A stretch of 64,000 bases of DNA from Aminobacter anthyllidis (GCF_018555685.1 NZ_JAFLWW010000003.1:828139-892138), one strand, 5' to 3'; counted from the first letter of the stretch, positions 9,065 to 17,744 are shown. The notes: generated by a model not told the origin, from the letters alone. A program made the numbers and translations.

Positions 9065-9853
9065 TTGGTCATATTTAATGGTGAAGCAGTGGAAGAGCGC
9101 AAGAAGGACGTCTTTTTGGAGACCACCGCGGAAGCGACAGCGCTCGCGCGTTCGCTGATGCGCAAGGCCCGACATGGCGCGCTGGCCGTCATCGAGCCGG
9201 AAACCGGCTCGCCACTCGCCAGCCGGGTCGGCACGGCGACCGACGTCGACGGCACGCCGCTGATCCTGATCTCCGAGCTTTCCGCCCACACCAAGGGCAT
9301 CGTCGCCAACCCCGTCTGTTCGCTTCTGGTCGGGGAGGTCGGCAAGGGCGATCCCCTCGCCCATCCGCGCATCACGCTGTTCTGCCGGGCGCGAAAGCTC
9401 GAACGCGGTACGCCGGAATACGCCCGCGCCGAGCGCCGCTATGTCAACCGCAACCCCAAGGCCAAGCTTTATATCGGCCTCACCGACTTTACCGTCTTCC
9501 GGCTGGAGTTGGAGCGCGCCAACCTCAATGGCGGCTTCGGCAAGGCCTATCTGCTGCGCCGCGACGACCTGCTGCTTGCAGGTCCTGCGGTGGACGCGAT
9601 CGCCGCTGCGGAGCAGTCCGCGCTCGACCACATGAATTCGGATCACACCGAGGCGACGGCCATCTACGCCAGTCATTTCGGCCGTCTTGACGACAAGGGC
9701 TGGGTGCTCAGCGGCTTCGATCCGGAAGGCATGGATCTGGCTGCCGGCGACGAGACCGGACGGGTGCTTTTCCCGAATATGCTTGTCGAAGCCGCTGATC
9801 TCAGACGGAGCCTTGTCGAAATGGCAAAAGAAGGCCGCGCAGCAAAGTCTTGA
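9065..9853 (+). CDS. HugZ-like pyridoxamine-phosphate-oxidase-fold protein
   Basis: About 262 residues. The N-terminal split-barrel flavin-fold domain (ALARSLMRKARHGALAVIEP; LISELSAHTKGIVANP) is followed by a C-terminal DUF2470-type domain (DHMNSDHTEATAIYASHFG). This two-domain order matches HugZ/HutZ-type haem-binding proteins, which can degrade haem in iron scavenging. The start is uncertain: TTG at 9065 opens the frame and GTG at 9089 is an alternative. The next gene in the same direction is an ArsR regulator, with an AT-rich gap of ~130 bp. No haem transporter is near. Confidence 0.78.
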   Translation: MVIFNGEAVEERKKDVFLETTAEATALARSLMRKARHGALAVIEPETGSPLASRVGTATDVDGTPLILISELSAHTKGIVANPVCSLLVGEVGKGDPLAHPRITLFCRARKLERGTPEYARAERRYVNRNPKAKLYIGLTDFTVFRLELERANLNGGFGKAYLLRRDDLLLAGPAVDAIAAAEQSALDHMNSDHTEATAIYASHFGRLDDKGWVLSGFDPEGMDLAAGDETGRVLFPNMLVEAADLRRSLVEMAKEGRAAKS

Positions 9854-9983
9854 TTTTTTGAATGAAAGCTGATTTGTCATATATTAGCCAGATCCGCTAC
9901 TGATTCCACTGACGATCTGGTTTGGTAATTCGGCGTTGTTGCCCCCATGGCGCCGGAGAACATGACGGATACACGGGGTACCC

Positions 9984-10280
9984 ATGAAACCGAAAAAACT
10001 GACGGCCAACGCGGAGGCCGCTGCTTCCTTGCTCACTCTTATGGGCAACGAAAAGCGGCTGATGATCATGAGCCACCTTCTCGACACCGAAATGTCGGTG
10101 GGCGCGATCGCCGAAAAGGTGTCGCTGAGCCAGTCGGCGCTGTCGCAGCACCTGGCGCGCCTGCGCAACGAAGAACTGGTCGAAACACGTCGCGACCGGC
10201 AGATGATCTACTACACCTGCAAGTCCGAAGCCGTGCGCAAGCTGCTCGGCACGCTGGAAGGCATCTTCGAGAACGCCTGA
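9984..10280 (+). CDS. ArsR/SmtB-family transcriptional regulator (NolR-like)
   Basis: 98-residue winged-helix protein. The recognition-helix segment VGAIAEKVSLSQSALSQHLA and the following wing RRDRQMIYYTC closely resemble rhizobial NolR and related non-metal ArsR regulators. Only one cysteine (YYTCKSE) is present and the classical metal motif ELCVCDL is absent, so metal sensing is unlikely; redox or growth-state sensing is possible. It probably regulates itself and perhaps the HugZ-like gene upstream. Confidence 0.85.
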   Translation: MKPKKLTANAEAAASLLTLMGNEKRLMIMSHLLDTEMSVGAIAEKVSLSQSALSQHLARLRNEELVETRRDRQMIYYTCKSEAVRKLLGTLEGIFENA

Positions 10281-10344
10281 TCTTCAAGCGGACAAAGCCT
10301 TTTCCAGGCTCCCATAGCGGACTGCCCTCCGCTATGAAGCAACC

Positions 10345-11148
10345 ATGAACATCATCCGCATCGACGACCCGGCCGACCCACGCGTCGCGCCCTATCTCGA
10401 CATCCGCGAGCGCGATCTTGTCGGCCGCGAAGGGCGCTTCGTCGCCGAGGGCAAGGTCGTTCTCAACGTGTTGTTTTGCGCTGGCCGCTTTGAAGCGGAA
10501 TCGGTGCTGGTGCTCGAAAACCGCCTCGCGGGCATGGTCGAGACGCTCGGCCTCGCGCCTGACACCATGCCGGTCTATATCGCCTCGGGCACAGTGATGG
10601 ATGCCATATCAGGCTTTCACATGCATCGCGGCATCCTGGCCATCGGCCGCAAGGGCATGGCGGCTTCGGTCGACGAGGTGCTCGCCGCCCTGCCCGAACG
10701 CGCGCTGGTGGCGGTGCCGGTCGGCATCTCCAACCACGACAATATCGGCTCGATCTTCCGCAACGCGGCAGCCTTTGGCGCCGATGCGGTGCTGCTCGAC
10801 CAGACTTGCTGCGATCCACTCTACCGCAAGGCAATCAGGGTGTCGGTCGGCGCAGCCCTCAAGGTGCCTTTCGCAGTTGGCGGAACCGCCGGCGAGCTTG
10901 CCGACGCGCTCACCCGCCACGGCTTTGAACAGTTGGCGCTATCGCCGGCGGGCAAGGCCGATATCAGAGACATCCGCCGCCCCAAGCGGCTGGCGCTCTA
11001 TCTCGGCACCGAAGGCGAAGGACTGCCCGAGCCCCTGCTGAAAAGGCTGACGACGGCAAGGATCAGGATGGCGCCTGGTTTCGACAGCCTGAACGTCGCG
11101 GCCGCCTCGGCGATCGCGCTGCACCACTTCACCGAAGCGTCTGATTAA
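10345..11148 (+). CDS. SpoU/TrmH-family RNA 2'-O-methyltransferase
   Basis: 267 residues with the three SPOUT motifs in order: motif 1 N-x-G-x-I-x-R-x-A-A-x-F-G (NIGSIFRNAAAFG), motif 2 LGTEGEGLP and motif 3 SLNVAAASAIALH, which form the deep trefoil knot that binds S-adenosylmethionine. The N-terminal ~100 residues look like an RNA-binding L30e-like substrate domain (VAEGKVVLNVLF). The target nucleoside (tRNA or 23S rRNA) cannot be predicted. It converges on the next gene with a single base between stops. Confidence 0.88.
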   Translation: MNIIRIDDPADPRVAPYLDIRERDLVGREGRFVAEGKVVLNVLFCAGRFEAESVLVLENRLAGMVETLGLAPDTMPVYIASGTVMDAISGFHMHRGILAIGRKGMAASVDEVLAALPERALVAVPVGISNHDNIGSIFRNAAAFGADAVLLDQTCCDPLYRKAIRVSVGAALKVPFAVGGTAGELADALTRHGFEQLALSPAGKADIRDIRRPKRLALYLGTEGEGLPEPLLKRLTTARIRMAPGFDSLNVAAASAIALHHFTEASD

Positions 11149-11149
11149 C

Positions 11150-12298
11150 CTACTCGGCGGGCACCGGCTTCTGGAGCGCCCGGACCCGGTCGGCAAGGCT
11201 GATCACCGCGGGCGTATCGCCGCTGACCGGCATGCGGGCATCGCCAGAACCGGCAAGCGCCTTGGCGATCGGCGAGTCGGCGCCTTCGAGCCGCGCCGTG
11301 AGTGCCACGACCTCGGCTGCCAGTTCGTGCATCTGCTCGCGCAGCTGGGAATCCTCGCCGGGCGACGACTTGCCGCGTCCTGCCTTCGACAGTTCACCCT
11401 TCAGCCGCTTGTTCTCGCGCGTTAGCGTGGTCAGCCGCCCTTCCAGGCGCTCCCGTTCCATCGCCTGGGCCGTACCGTTGACCGTCGCAGCCTCGGGCAC
11501 GCCTTGCGGACCCTTCAGTTGGTCGCGCACGCGGGCAAGTTCGCTTTCACGCAACCGGCCGAGCTCGGCCTCGCGCCGCTCCAGCTTGTCGTCGCGATCG
11601 CTCAATGAAGACACCATCTGCTGCAATTTCCTGTCGAGCTCGCCGGCGCGCTTGGTCTCGGCCTTCAGCGCCTCGCGCACTGCCTTGTTGTCGGCTTCGA
11701 GTTCGGCGAGGCGAAGGTCGCTGCTCTTGTGCTGATTGCGCAGCGCCGACATGTCGTCCGACAGCTTGCCCATCTGGCTTTCGCGGCTCACCAGTTCGAT
11801 CTGGCGGTTGCTCGAGGAAAGGCTGGCCTCGTCATAGAGCCTGCCGATTTCCTCGATCTCCTGCGCCCGCTTTTCCAGCATGCCTTCCGCCTCGACGAGC
11901 TGGGCGGCAAGCGCCTTGATCTGTTCGTCGCGCTTGGAGATGTCCTGGTTCAGGCTGCCGCGCGCGGCTTCAAGCTCGCTGACGGTGCGATCCTTGGTGG
12001 CATGATCGGTGGCGATCGCCTTTTGCGCCTCACGGCTGCGGCTGAGCTCGACGGCTTGCGTCAGAAGCTTTTCCTGCGATGCCTTGAGCTTCACCTCGAC
12101 CTTGCGCAACGCCATGGCGTGCTCGGCGCGCAGACTGTCCTTGTCGGCGCGGATTTCGTCGAGCGTCATCGGGAGCTTGGCTTCGACCCGCTGGCGGGTG
12201 ACCGAAACGGCGCGCCGCCAGACCGACGGCGCAATCAACAGCACCACAAAGCCAGCGGTCAGGAAGCCAAGAACGAAAAACAGGATCGACTGGACCAA
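11150..12298 (-). CDS. Membrane-anchored long coiled-coil protein, unknown function
   Basis: 382 residues. An N-terminal transmembrane helix (ILFFVLGFLTAGFVVLLIAP, residues 5-24) precedes about 300 residues of heptad-rich charged sequence (for example ELDRKLQQMVSSLSDRDDKL, LERRLEGRL-type segments), predicting a long cytoplasmic or periplasmic coiled coil. No enzymatic motif. Proteins of this shape are often structural or cell-envelope-tethering. It lies just upstream, on the same strand, of no clear partner; the next minus-strand gene upstream is eipA. Confidence 0.75.
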   Translation of the reverse strand: MVQSILFFVLGFLTAGFVVLLIAPSVWRRAVSVTRQRVEAKLPMTLDEIRADKDSLRAEHAMALRKVEVKLKASQEKLLTQAVELSRSREAQKAIATDHATKDRTVSELEAARGSLNQDISKRDEQIKALAAQLVEAEGMLEKRAQEIEEIGRLYDEASLSSSNRQIELVSRESQMGKLSDDMSALRNQHKSSDLRLAELEADNKAVREALKAETKRAGELDRKLQQMVSSLSDRDDKLERREAELGRLRESELARVRDQLKGPQGVPEAATVNGTAQAMERERLEGRLTTLTRENKRLKGELSKAGRGKSSPGEDSQLREQMHELAAEVVALTARLEGADSPIAKALAGSGDARMPVSGDTPAVISLADRVRALQKPVPAE

Positions 12299-12403
12299 GG
12301 CACTTTACCCGTTACGGACAGGCGCGAGTTTGCCATGTTCCCATGGCAGGAATCCAGCACCGCTGCAACAAAATGGCGGCCAATCGATCCGTTCTTCACA
12401 CAA

Positions 12404-12985
12404 TCAGAACGGATTCCAGGTCGGCTGCTGGGTCAACTTCAGGTAGCCGAGATTGACACCCAGTCGCGCGCCGACACCGGTACGCACCGGCACAAGCAGG
12501 ATGTTGCCGCGCTTGAGGACGTTGAAGCCGACGCCTGCGACGACATAGGCCGAGCCCGCAACGCCGCCATAACGATCATAGAGATTGTTCACGTCGTCCA
12601 GATTGTAGACCAGGATCATCGTACGCGAGCCCTGCCCGCCGAAATCCCAGCCGAGCGAAGGCCCCTGCCAGAACACCTTATGGTCGCCGGCGTTCTTGGT
12701 GTAGAGCGTGCCCTCGCCATAGGTCAGGCCGCCGACAAAGGCGCCCGATCCCTCTTCGCCGAGCACATAGCCGTTCGGCAGGCCATAGGACGCGAAAACC
12801 TTCTCGACCACGCTGGCAAGACCGCCAGATGTCGAGCCAAAGAAGCGATGGCCGGAATCAAGGATCTCCTGCGAGGTATATTGCTGCGCGCGAGACGCAG
12901 ATGTCGAAAATGCCAGAACGCCGACAAGGACGAACATCGCGGCAACCAGCCGGGCAAACGTCCGGCCATAGAATCGGGAAATCAT
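12404..12985 (-). CDS. eipA: DUF1134 envelope integrity protein, EipA-like
   Basis: 193 residues with a cleavable signal peptide (cluster of hydrophobics ending in SASRAQQ, about residue 34). The mature part matches DUF1134: YTSQEILDSGHRFFG, GLPNGYVLGEEG, a central GPSLGWDFGGQGSRTMILVY and Gly-rich beta strands, forming a small periplasmic barrel-like domain. In Brucella the DUF1134 protein EipA supports envelope stress resistance and is reported to be CtrA-regulated. The upstream region here contains a CtrA-like half-site, consistent with that. Confidence 0.85.
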   Translation of the reverse strand: MISRFYGRTFARLVAAMFVLVGVLAFSTSASRAQQYTSQEILDSGHRFFGSTSGGLASVVEKVFASYGLPNGYVLGEEGSGAFVGGLTYGEGTLYTKNAGDHKVFWQGPSLGWDFGGQGSRTMILVYNLDDVNNLYDRYGGVAGSAYVVAGVGFNVLKRGNILLVPVRTGVGARLGVNLGYLKLTQQPTWNPF

Positions 12986-13326
12986 GCTTCCAAATCTCCG
13001 TCAGGGAGCACACTTTCTCGACGCCCCGGACCCGCTGCAACTCTTGATGGCGGCTGGCTGGTCCAACTTCGGCAAACTATGCCGTAATCCTTTTTCAACC
13101 ATTAAACTGACCGACGAAGATGGCGGTTCAATGGCACGAACAGCTGTTAAAAAGCCCGGATTTGCGCAGAAAAGCCACCATTTTGCGCAAGGGTTGGCCG
13201 CTGTTTCTTGCCGCATGAGGCGGCGCTGTGTAACCAAGAGTACTGTAAGGCCAGCCCTGATTCGCACTGCCGGATTGCATGGCCGCAAGATCGTGGTTCA
13301 AGCCATTTGCCCGAGGGATGCCGTTC
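12986..13326. promoter_or_regulatory. Divergent intergenic region between eipA and chpT
   Basis: 341 bp without a supported gene. It holds TCAACCAT at 13095-13102, one mismatch from the CtrA half-site TTAACCAT, immediately followed by TTAA, about 110 bp upstream of the eipA start, and one GANTC site (13259-13263). The ribosome site GAGGGA at 13312-13317 decides the chpT start at 13327. I see no other ORF with support. Confidence 0.5.
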
Positions 13327-13956
13327 ATGGCCGAGTTGTTGACGCTTTCCGCCCCTGATCTCGCAGCGCTACTGTGCAGCCGTGTCTGCCACGACATCAT
13401 CTCGCCGGTCGGCGCCATCAACAATGGCCTCGAACTGCTCGACGAAGGCGGCGCCGACGAGGATGCGATGCGGCTCATCCGCACCAGCGCCCGCAACGCC
13501 TCGGCGCGGCTGCAATTCGCCCGCATCGCCTTTGGCGCAGCTGGTTCGGCCGGCATGCTGATCGACACCGGCGACGCCGAATCGGTTGCGACCGCGTTCC
13601 TCAAGAACGAAAAGCCGGAGCTGGCCTGGAGTGGTGGGCGCGCGCTGCTGCCCAAGAACAAGGTCAAGCTTCTGCTCAACCTGCTGCTCGTCGCCCATGC
13701 TGCGATCCCGCGTGGCGGCAAGCTCAGCGTGACGCTCGACAACGTCGAAACGGCACCCAAATTCACCCTGTCGGCGAGCGGCCCGATGCTGCGCGTGCCG
13801 CCGAAATTCCTCGAACTGCACTCCGGCCACAAGCCCGAAGAGCCGATCGACGCCCATTCGGTGCAGCCCTACTATACGCTGCTGCTGGCGCGCGAAGCCG
13901 GTATGACGATCTCGATCCACGCGACGCCCGAAGAGATCCTGCTCACCGCCGAGTGA
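13327..13956 (+). CDS. chpT: Histidine phosphotransferase ChpT
   Basis: 209 residues. ChpT relays phosphate from the CckA hybrid kinase to the response regulators CtrA and CpdR in the alphaproteobacterial cell cycle. The dimerisation/phosphoacceptor helix is clear: LLCSRVCHDIISPVGAINNG, with the acceptor histidine at residue 22 of the chosen start. The remainder is a degenerate HATPase-like domain (KNKVKLLLNLLLVAHAAIPR) as in known ChpT structures. ATG 13327 was chosen over ATGs at 13279 and 13318 because of an upstream GAGGGA. Its neighbours (a receiver protein and ctrA) fit the same relay. Confidence 0.9.
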   Translation: MAELLTLSAPDLAALLCSRVCHDIISPVGAINNGLELLDEGGADEDAMRLIRTSARNASARLQFARIAFGAAGSAGMLIDTGDAESVATAFLKNEKPELAWSGGRALLPKNKVKLLLNLLLVAHAAIPRGGKLSVTLDNVETAPKFTLSASGPMLRVPPKFLELHSGHKPEEPIDAHSVQPYYTLLLAREAGMTISIHATPEEILLTAE

Positions 13957-14194
13957 TCGGCGCAGCTTTTTCAATATAGTAAAGCACAATTATTGTTGGC
14001 CGCTCGGCAACGCCGTGGTGATTGCGTGCGGCTGCCTTGTTGTTGGCCGGCTTACAGGCTCAATAACAGCGCGTTTGCGCAATGTTTCCAAGAATTTTAC
14101 CATTCGGGTTTTCGGCTTCTTTACGCAACCTCGCTATGTTCGCGATGTATCCGGCGCGACTGACGCGTTCGGCTCCCGCAAAAAGGACCGGGAT

Positions 14195-14563
14195 ATGAAG
14201 CGCTGCCTGTTCGTCGATGATTCGAGCGTCATCCGCAAAGTCGCCAAACGCATCCTCAATGGCCCGGAAATGGTTGTCGTCGAGGCGGCAACCGGCGCCG
14301 AGGGGCTGGATATGTGCGCCTACGACATGCCCGACATCATCGTCGTCGATGGTGGGCTCGAGGATATGGGCACAACCGACTTCATCCGCCGCGTCCGTGC
14401 GATTGACGGCCGCGTCAAGCCGCAGATCGCGATCTGCCTGACCGAGGTCGACATCGGCGCCATCATGCGGGCCAAGCGCGCCGGTGCGCAGGGTTACCTG
14501 CTGAAGCCCTTCACCAGGCCGCAGCTGCTCGACCGTTTCCGCGCCTTCGACATCGCCGCCTGA
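14195..14563 (+). CDS. Orphan single-domain response regulator
   Basis: 122-residue CheY-like receiver with no output domain. The acidic pocket is D8-D9, the phosphoacceptor is D52 (IIVVDGG) and the conserved lysine is in YLLKPF near residue 104. The start ATG 14195 has AGGA about 8 nt upstream; a longer frame from 14015 adds an unlikely leader. It sits between chpT and ctrA, so it may receive phosphate in the CckA-ChpT relay or act as a phosphate sink. It differs from CpdR and DivK in flanking motifs, so it should not be named as either. Confidence 0.88.
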   Translation: MKRCLFVDDSSVIRKVAKRILNGPEMVVVEAATGAEGLDMCAYDMPDIIVVDGGLEDMGTTDFIRRVRAIDGRVKPQIAICLTEVDIGAIMRAKRAGAQGYLLKPFTRPQLLDRFRAFDIAA

Positions 14564-14633
14564 TTCGGTCCTCTGGATCGACCGGACCGGCAGACTGCCG
14601 GGGCATCCTCGCGAATCCATGCGTGGAAAAAAG

Positions 14634-14659
14634 AAAACCCGGCTCGAAGGCCGGGTTTT
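14634..14659. terminator. Bidirectional intrinsic terminator
   Basis: Perfect 10-bp stem AAAACCCGGC / GCCGGGTTTT around a 6-nt loop, with A-run on one side and T-run on the other. It lies between the plus-strand receiver gene and the convergent minus-strand ctrA, and can end both. Confidence 0.88.
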
Positions 14660-14680
14660 GACTGAAGTAATCAGAAGAAA

Positions 14681-15376
14681 TCAGGCGATTTCGCGAAGCT
14701 CTTCCGGCTCACGCAGCACATAGCCACGGCCCCAGACAGTTTCGATGAAGTTCTGGCCGCCGGATGCCGCGTCAAGCTTCTTGCGCAGCTTGCAGATGAA
14801 GACGTCGATGATCTTCAGTTCCGGCTCGTCCATGCCGCCATAGAGGTGGTTGAGGAACATTTCCTTGGTCAGCGTGGTGCCCTTGCGCAGCGAGAGCAGC
14901 TCCAGCATCTGGTATTCCTTGCCGGTCAGATGCACGCGCTGGCCACCGACCTCGACAGTCTTGGCGTCGAGATTGACGATCAGGTCGCCGGTGATGATGA
15001 CCGACTGGGCGTGGCCCTTGGAACGGCGGACGATGGCGTGGATGCGCGCCACCAGCTCGTCCTTGTGGAACGGCTTGGTCATGTAGTCGTCGGCGCCGAA
15101 GCCCAGGCCGCGCACCTTGTCCTCGATGCCGGCCATGCCGGAGAGGATCAGGATCGGCGTCTTGACCTTGGACAGGCGCAAAGTGCGCAGAACCTCGTAG
15201 CCCGACATGTCAGGCAGGTTCAGGTCGAGAAGGATGATGTCGTAATCATAAAGCTTGCCGAGATCGACACCTTCTTCGCCGAGATCGGTCGTATAGACGT
15301 TGAAGCTTTCCGATTTAAGCATCAGTTCGATGCTCTGTGCGGTTGCACTGTCGTCTTCTATCAGCAGAACGCGCAT
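14681..15376 (-). CDS. ctrA: Cell-cycle master response regulator CtrA
   Basis: 231 residues, the usual CtrA length. Receiver domain residues 1-~120 with D8/D9, phosphoacceptor D51 ([15 protein letters not shown]), and K in DDYMTKPFH; OmpR/PhoB-type winged helix from ~125 to 230 ([33 protein letters not shown]). CtrA controls division, DNA methylation, motility and envelope genes, and is itself activated through CckA-ChpT. The C-terminus EELREIA is non-Caulobacter-like but usual in rhizobia. Its upstream region has candidate self-binding half-sites and GANTC sites. Confidence 0.97.
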   Translation of the reverse strand: MRVLLIEDDSATAQSIELMLKSESFNVYTTDLGEEGVDLGKLYDYDIILLDLNLPDMSGYEVLRTLRLSKVKTPILILSGMAGIEDKVRGLGFGADDYMTKPFHKDELVARIHAIVRRSKGHAQSVIITGDLIVNLDAKTVEVGGQRVHLTGKEYQMLELLSLRKGTTLTKEMFLNHLYGGMDEPELKIIDVFICKLRKKLDAASGGQNFIETVWGRGYVLREPEELREIA

Positions 15377-15829
15377 TCAAATCCCCTTTTCTGCTGCCGG
15401 AACGTCTTCGCGGTCCAAACCTTGCCGGCCCAGTGCTTACCTGAATCGGAGGCTGCCATCGAATGGTTAACAAAACCTAATTTCGTATGGAAGACCATAT
15501 CAGAAATTTTAACCGGCGCATACACCCTCTTGAATCCAATCATGAATCACACTGTCAACATCTTAACGCGACGCATTAACAAGGCTGACTAAGCGACTCC
15601 GGAGACGGCCCGATCACATTCGCAGCGAAAACCAGAATCTTTACCGGGCCTTAAGTCTCGATGGGTATGATTAACGATGCCCGTAAACGAATGGTTACCG
15701 GCGGAGAAAAACTTTAAAAGTTTGTTTTCCATAGTCGGGTGTTCAGAACCGGTTCTGGTGCGGCACGGTCCCTTGGGGCCGGAGTAGGCGAGTAGAAGTG
15801 CGTTTTTCGGTGTTCGGGAGTGTCGGGTC
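15377..15829. promoter_or_regulatory. ctrA / fliJ-like divergent control region
   Basis: 453 bp without a gene. GANTC sites (targets of the CcrM methylase) lie at 15443-15447, 15532-15536, 15544-15548 and 15635-15639. A perfect CtrA half-site, TTAACCAT on the minus strand (15463-15470), is 87 bp upstream of the ctrA start, with further TTAAC half-sites at 15509, 15563 and 15576 and ATGGTTAC (15691-15698, related). No exact TTAA-N7-TTAA full site is present. Confidence 0.65.
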
Positions 15830-16207
15830 ATGAAATCACGTGAGAACCTGGTCAGGCTCAAGCAGTTTCAGGTGAACGAGAAGCGCCGGCAGCTGATGCA
15901 GCTTGATTCGATGATCGCCGAGTTCGACCGCATGGCCAGCGAGCTCGAACTGCAGATCGTCGCCGAGGAAAAGAAGGCGGGGATCACCGATCTCAATCAT
16001 TTCGCCTATCCGACCTTCGCCAAGGCCGCGCGGCAACGACGTGACAATCTGAAGAACTCCCAGCATGACCTGGCGCAACAGCGCGCCGCTGCCGAATCCT
16101 TACTCGCCGAAGCTGAAGCGGAGCTGTCCAAGGCAGAGATGCTGGAATCGCGCGATCGCACCACGCGCGACACCGACAGCACCGGCCGCAGCGCGATGAT
16201 CGGCTAA
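15830..16207 (+). CDS. fliJ: FliJ-like flagellar export chaperone/coiled-coil protein
   Basis: 125 residues, almost entirely amphipathic helix (RLKQFQVNEKRRQLMQLDS, ELELQIVAEEKK, SQHDLAQQRAAAESLLAEAE), with the size and N-terminal pattern (M-x-S-R-E-N-L-V-R-L-K) of alphaproteobacterial FliJ, the stalk partner of the FliI ATPase in flagellar export. No fliI is nearby. The position next to ctrA, the master flagellar regulator, supports the assignment, but coiled coils are easy to misname. Confidence 0.65.
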   Translation: MKSRENLVRLKQFQVNEKRRQLMQLDSMIAEFDRMASELELQIVAEEKKAGITDLNHFAYPTFAKAARQRRDNLKNSQHDLAQQRAAAESLLAEAEAELSKAEMLESRDRTTRDTDSTGRSAMIG

Positions 16208-16284
16208 AAATAGTCAGCTTTTCAATAATTTAGCGGCGCCGCGCAGGCTCAAGGCCTGAGGCATCCAGTCAGGCGCGCCGCGCT

Positions 16285-16695
16285 CTACGCCCGAAATTCA
16301 GCCGGCTCATCCCCGCCGGCCAATGACTGGGCACGCGAATCACGAATTTCGGGCGCATGGCGCTCCGCCCAGACCCTGATCTGGTTGAGCAAGTCGGACA
16401 GGTTGCAGCCCAGATCGGTCAGCTCGTACTCGACGCGCGGCGGAATGACCGGAAAGATCTCGCGCCGCACCAGCCCGTCACGCTCCAGAATGCGAAGTGT
16501 CTGCGTCAGCATCTTGGGCGTGATGCCCTCGACCTTGCGTTGCAGTTCGCCATAGCGCCGCCTGCCCGGCTTCAAAGCTCCAACGACCAGGTAGACCCAC
16601 TTGCTCGCCAGCATCTCGAGCACGGTGTGCGACATGCATTCGCGCCGGAAGGCGTCATAGCCGAAAGGGGTGTCGGGGGCGCATTCACTATCCAT
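16285..16695 (-). CDS. HxlR-family transcriptional regulator
   Basis: 136 residues from ATG 16695 (MDSECAPDTPFG), with an AGGT site upstream. The HxlR signature is clear: C-x-V-E/L-x-ML-x-SKW (SHTVLEMLASKWVYLVVGAL), RRYGELQRKVEGITPKMLTQ as the helix-turn-helix, and VEYELTDLG as the wing. A cysteine just before the helix (RRECMSHTV) fits the redox-sensing type such as HypR or YodB. It is divergent from a quinone-oxidoreductase-like gene, its likely target. Confidence 0.9.
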   Translation of the reverse strand: MDSECAPDTPFGYDAFRRECMSHTVLEMLASKWVYLVVGALKPGRRRYGELQRKVEGITPKMLTQTLRILERDGLVRREIFPVIPPRVEYELTDLGCNLSDLLNQIRVWAERHAPEIRDSRAQSLAGGDEPAEFRA

Positions 16696-16720
16696 GGGGT
16701 ACCTATATATCATCGAGGTA

Positions 16721-16758
16721 CATTCTAGACAACAGAATGATACTATCCAAATGATAGT
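16721..16758. promoter_or_regulatory. Two adjacent dyads, candidate HxlR operators
   Basis: CATTCT-N7-AGAATG (16721-16739) and ACTATC-N5-GATAGT (16742-16758) lie in the 95-bp gap between the HxlR gene and the divergent oxidoreductase. Both are perfect 6-bp arms. Confidence 0.55.
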
Positions 16759-16790
16759 GGCACATGCGTTCATCCAAGGAGGACATTCTC

Positions 16791-17717
16791 ATGCGTGCCA
16801 TTACCCAGAACACCGTTGGCGGACCTGAAGTGCTCGAGATCGCCGAGCGGCCAACCCCGCAGATCAAGGCCGGCGACGTGCTGATCCGCATCAAGGCAGC
16901 GGGCGTAAACCCCGTCGACGCCGCCGTGCGCGGCGGCTTCTACCCGCTTTTGGGCGAGCCGCCCTTCGTGCTCGGATGGGACTTGTCGGGAACCGTCGAG
17001 GCAGTTGGTGCCGGAGCCAATGGCTTTGCGCCTGGCGACGAGGTCTTCGGCATGCCCAATTTCCCTGCGCAAGCCGCAACCTATGCCGAGCTTGCGACGG
17101 CACCTGCAAGTGAGTTGGCGCACAAGCCAAAGGCGCTCGATCACGCGGCGGCGGCAGCACTGCCGCTCGCCGGCTTGACCGCCTGGCAAGGCCTGGTGAC
17201 GGCTGGAAAACTCAAAGCGGGCGATCGCGTCCTGATCCAGGCGGCCGCCGGCGGCGTCGGCCATATCGCCGTGCAGATCGCCAAGGCACGCGGCGCTTAT
17301 GTCATTGCCACGGCGAGCCCCGGCAAGGTCGACTTCGTCCGATCTCTCGGCGCCGACGAGGTGATCGACTACACCTCGGACGATTTCGTCGCCAAGGCCG
17401 GCCCGGTCGACGTTGTCTTCGAGGCACTCGGCGGCGACCATCCAGAGGAATCGCTGAAGGCGCTGAAGGATGGCGGCACGCTCGTCGTCCTGCTCGGCCT
17501 CAGCGACAAGGCAGCGGCCGAAGCCGCCGCACGCGGCATCAGGGTCGAACGTATCTCTGTGCGCCCAGATGGCGAAGGCCTGAAAGAGCTGGCGAAGCTG
17601 ACCGAATCCGGCAAGCTCAAGATCCACGTCGCCAAAAGCTTCCCGCTCGAAGAAGCAGGCGCGGCTCATGCATTCCTTGCGACAAAACCCAAGGGCAAGG
17701 TGGTGCTGACGGTATAG
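16791..17717 (+). CDS. NADP-dependent zinc-less alcohol dehydrogenase / quinone oxidoreductase
   Basis: 308 residues in the medium-chain dehydrogenase superfamily. GroES-like N-terminal part (KAAGVNPVDAAVRGG, LGWDLSGTVEAVG), then nucleotide-binding AAAGGVGHIAVQIAK near residue 146. The structural-zinc cysteines and catalytic-zinc ligands are absent, as in the quinone-oxidoreductase group. ATG 16791 has a perfect AAGGAGG at 16776-16782. Divergent from an HxlR regulator, a common arrangement for quinone/aldehyde-inducible detoxification. Confidence 0.9.
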   Translation: MRAITQNTVGGPEVLEIAERPTPQIKAGDVLIRIKAAGVNPVDAAVRGGFYPLLGEPPFVLGWDLSGTVEAVGAGANGFAPGDEVFGMPNFPAQAATYAELATAPASELAHKPKALDHAAAAALPLAGLTAWQGLVTAGKLKAGDRVLIQAAAGGVGHIAVQIAKARGAYVIATASPGKVDFVRSLGADEVIDYTSDDFVAKAGPVDVVFEALGGDHPEESLKALKDGGTLVVLLGLSDKAAAEAAARGIRVERISVRPDGEGLKELAKLTESGKLKIHVAKSFPLEEAGAAHAFLATKPKGKVVLTV

Positions 17718-17744
17718 ATCGCCAGGAAATCGTCGCTCAAATGC

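Noticed and set aside
15563..15579. TTAACGCGACGCATTAA as a full CtrA box
   Set aside because: The spacer between TTAA halves is nine, not seven, so only half-site status is claimed.
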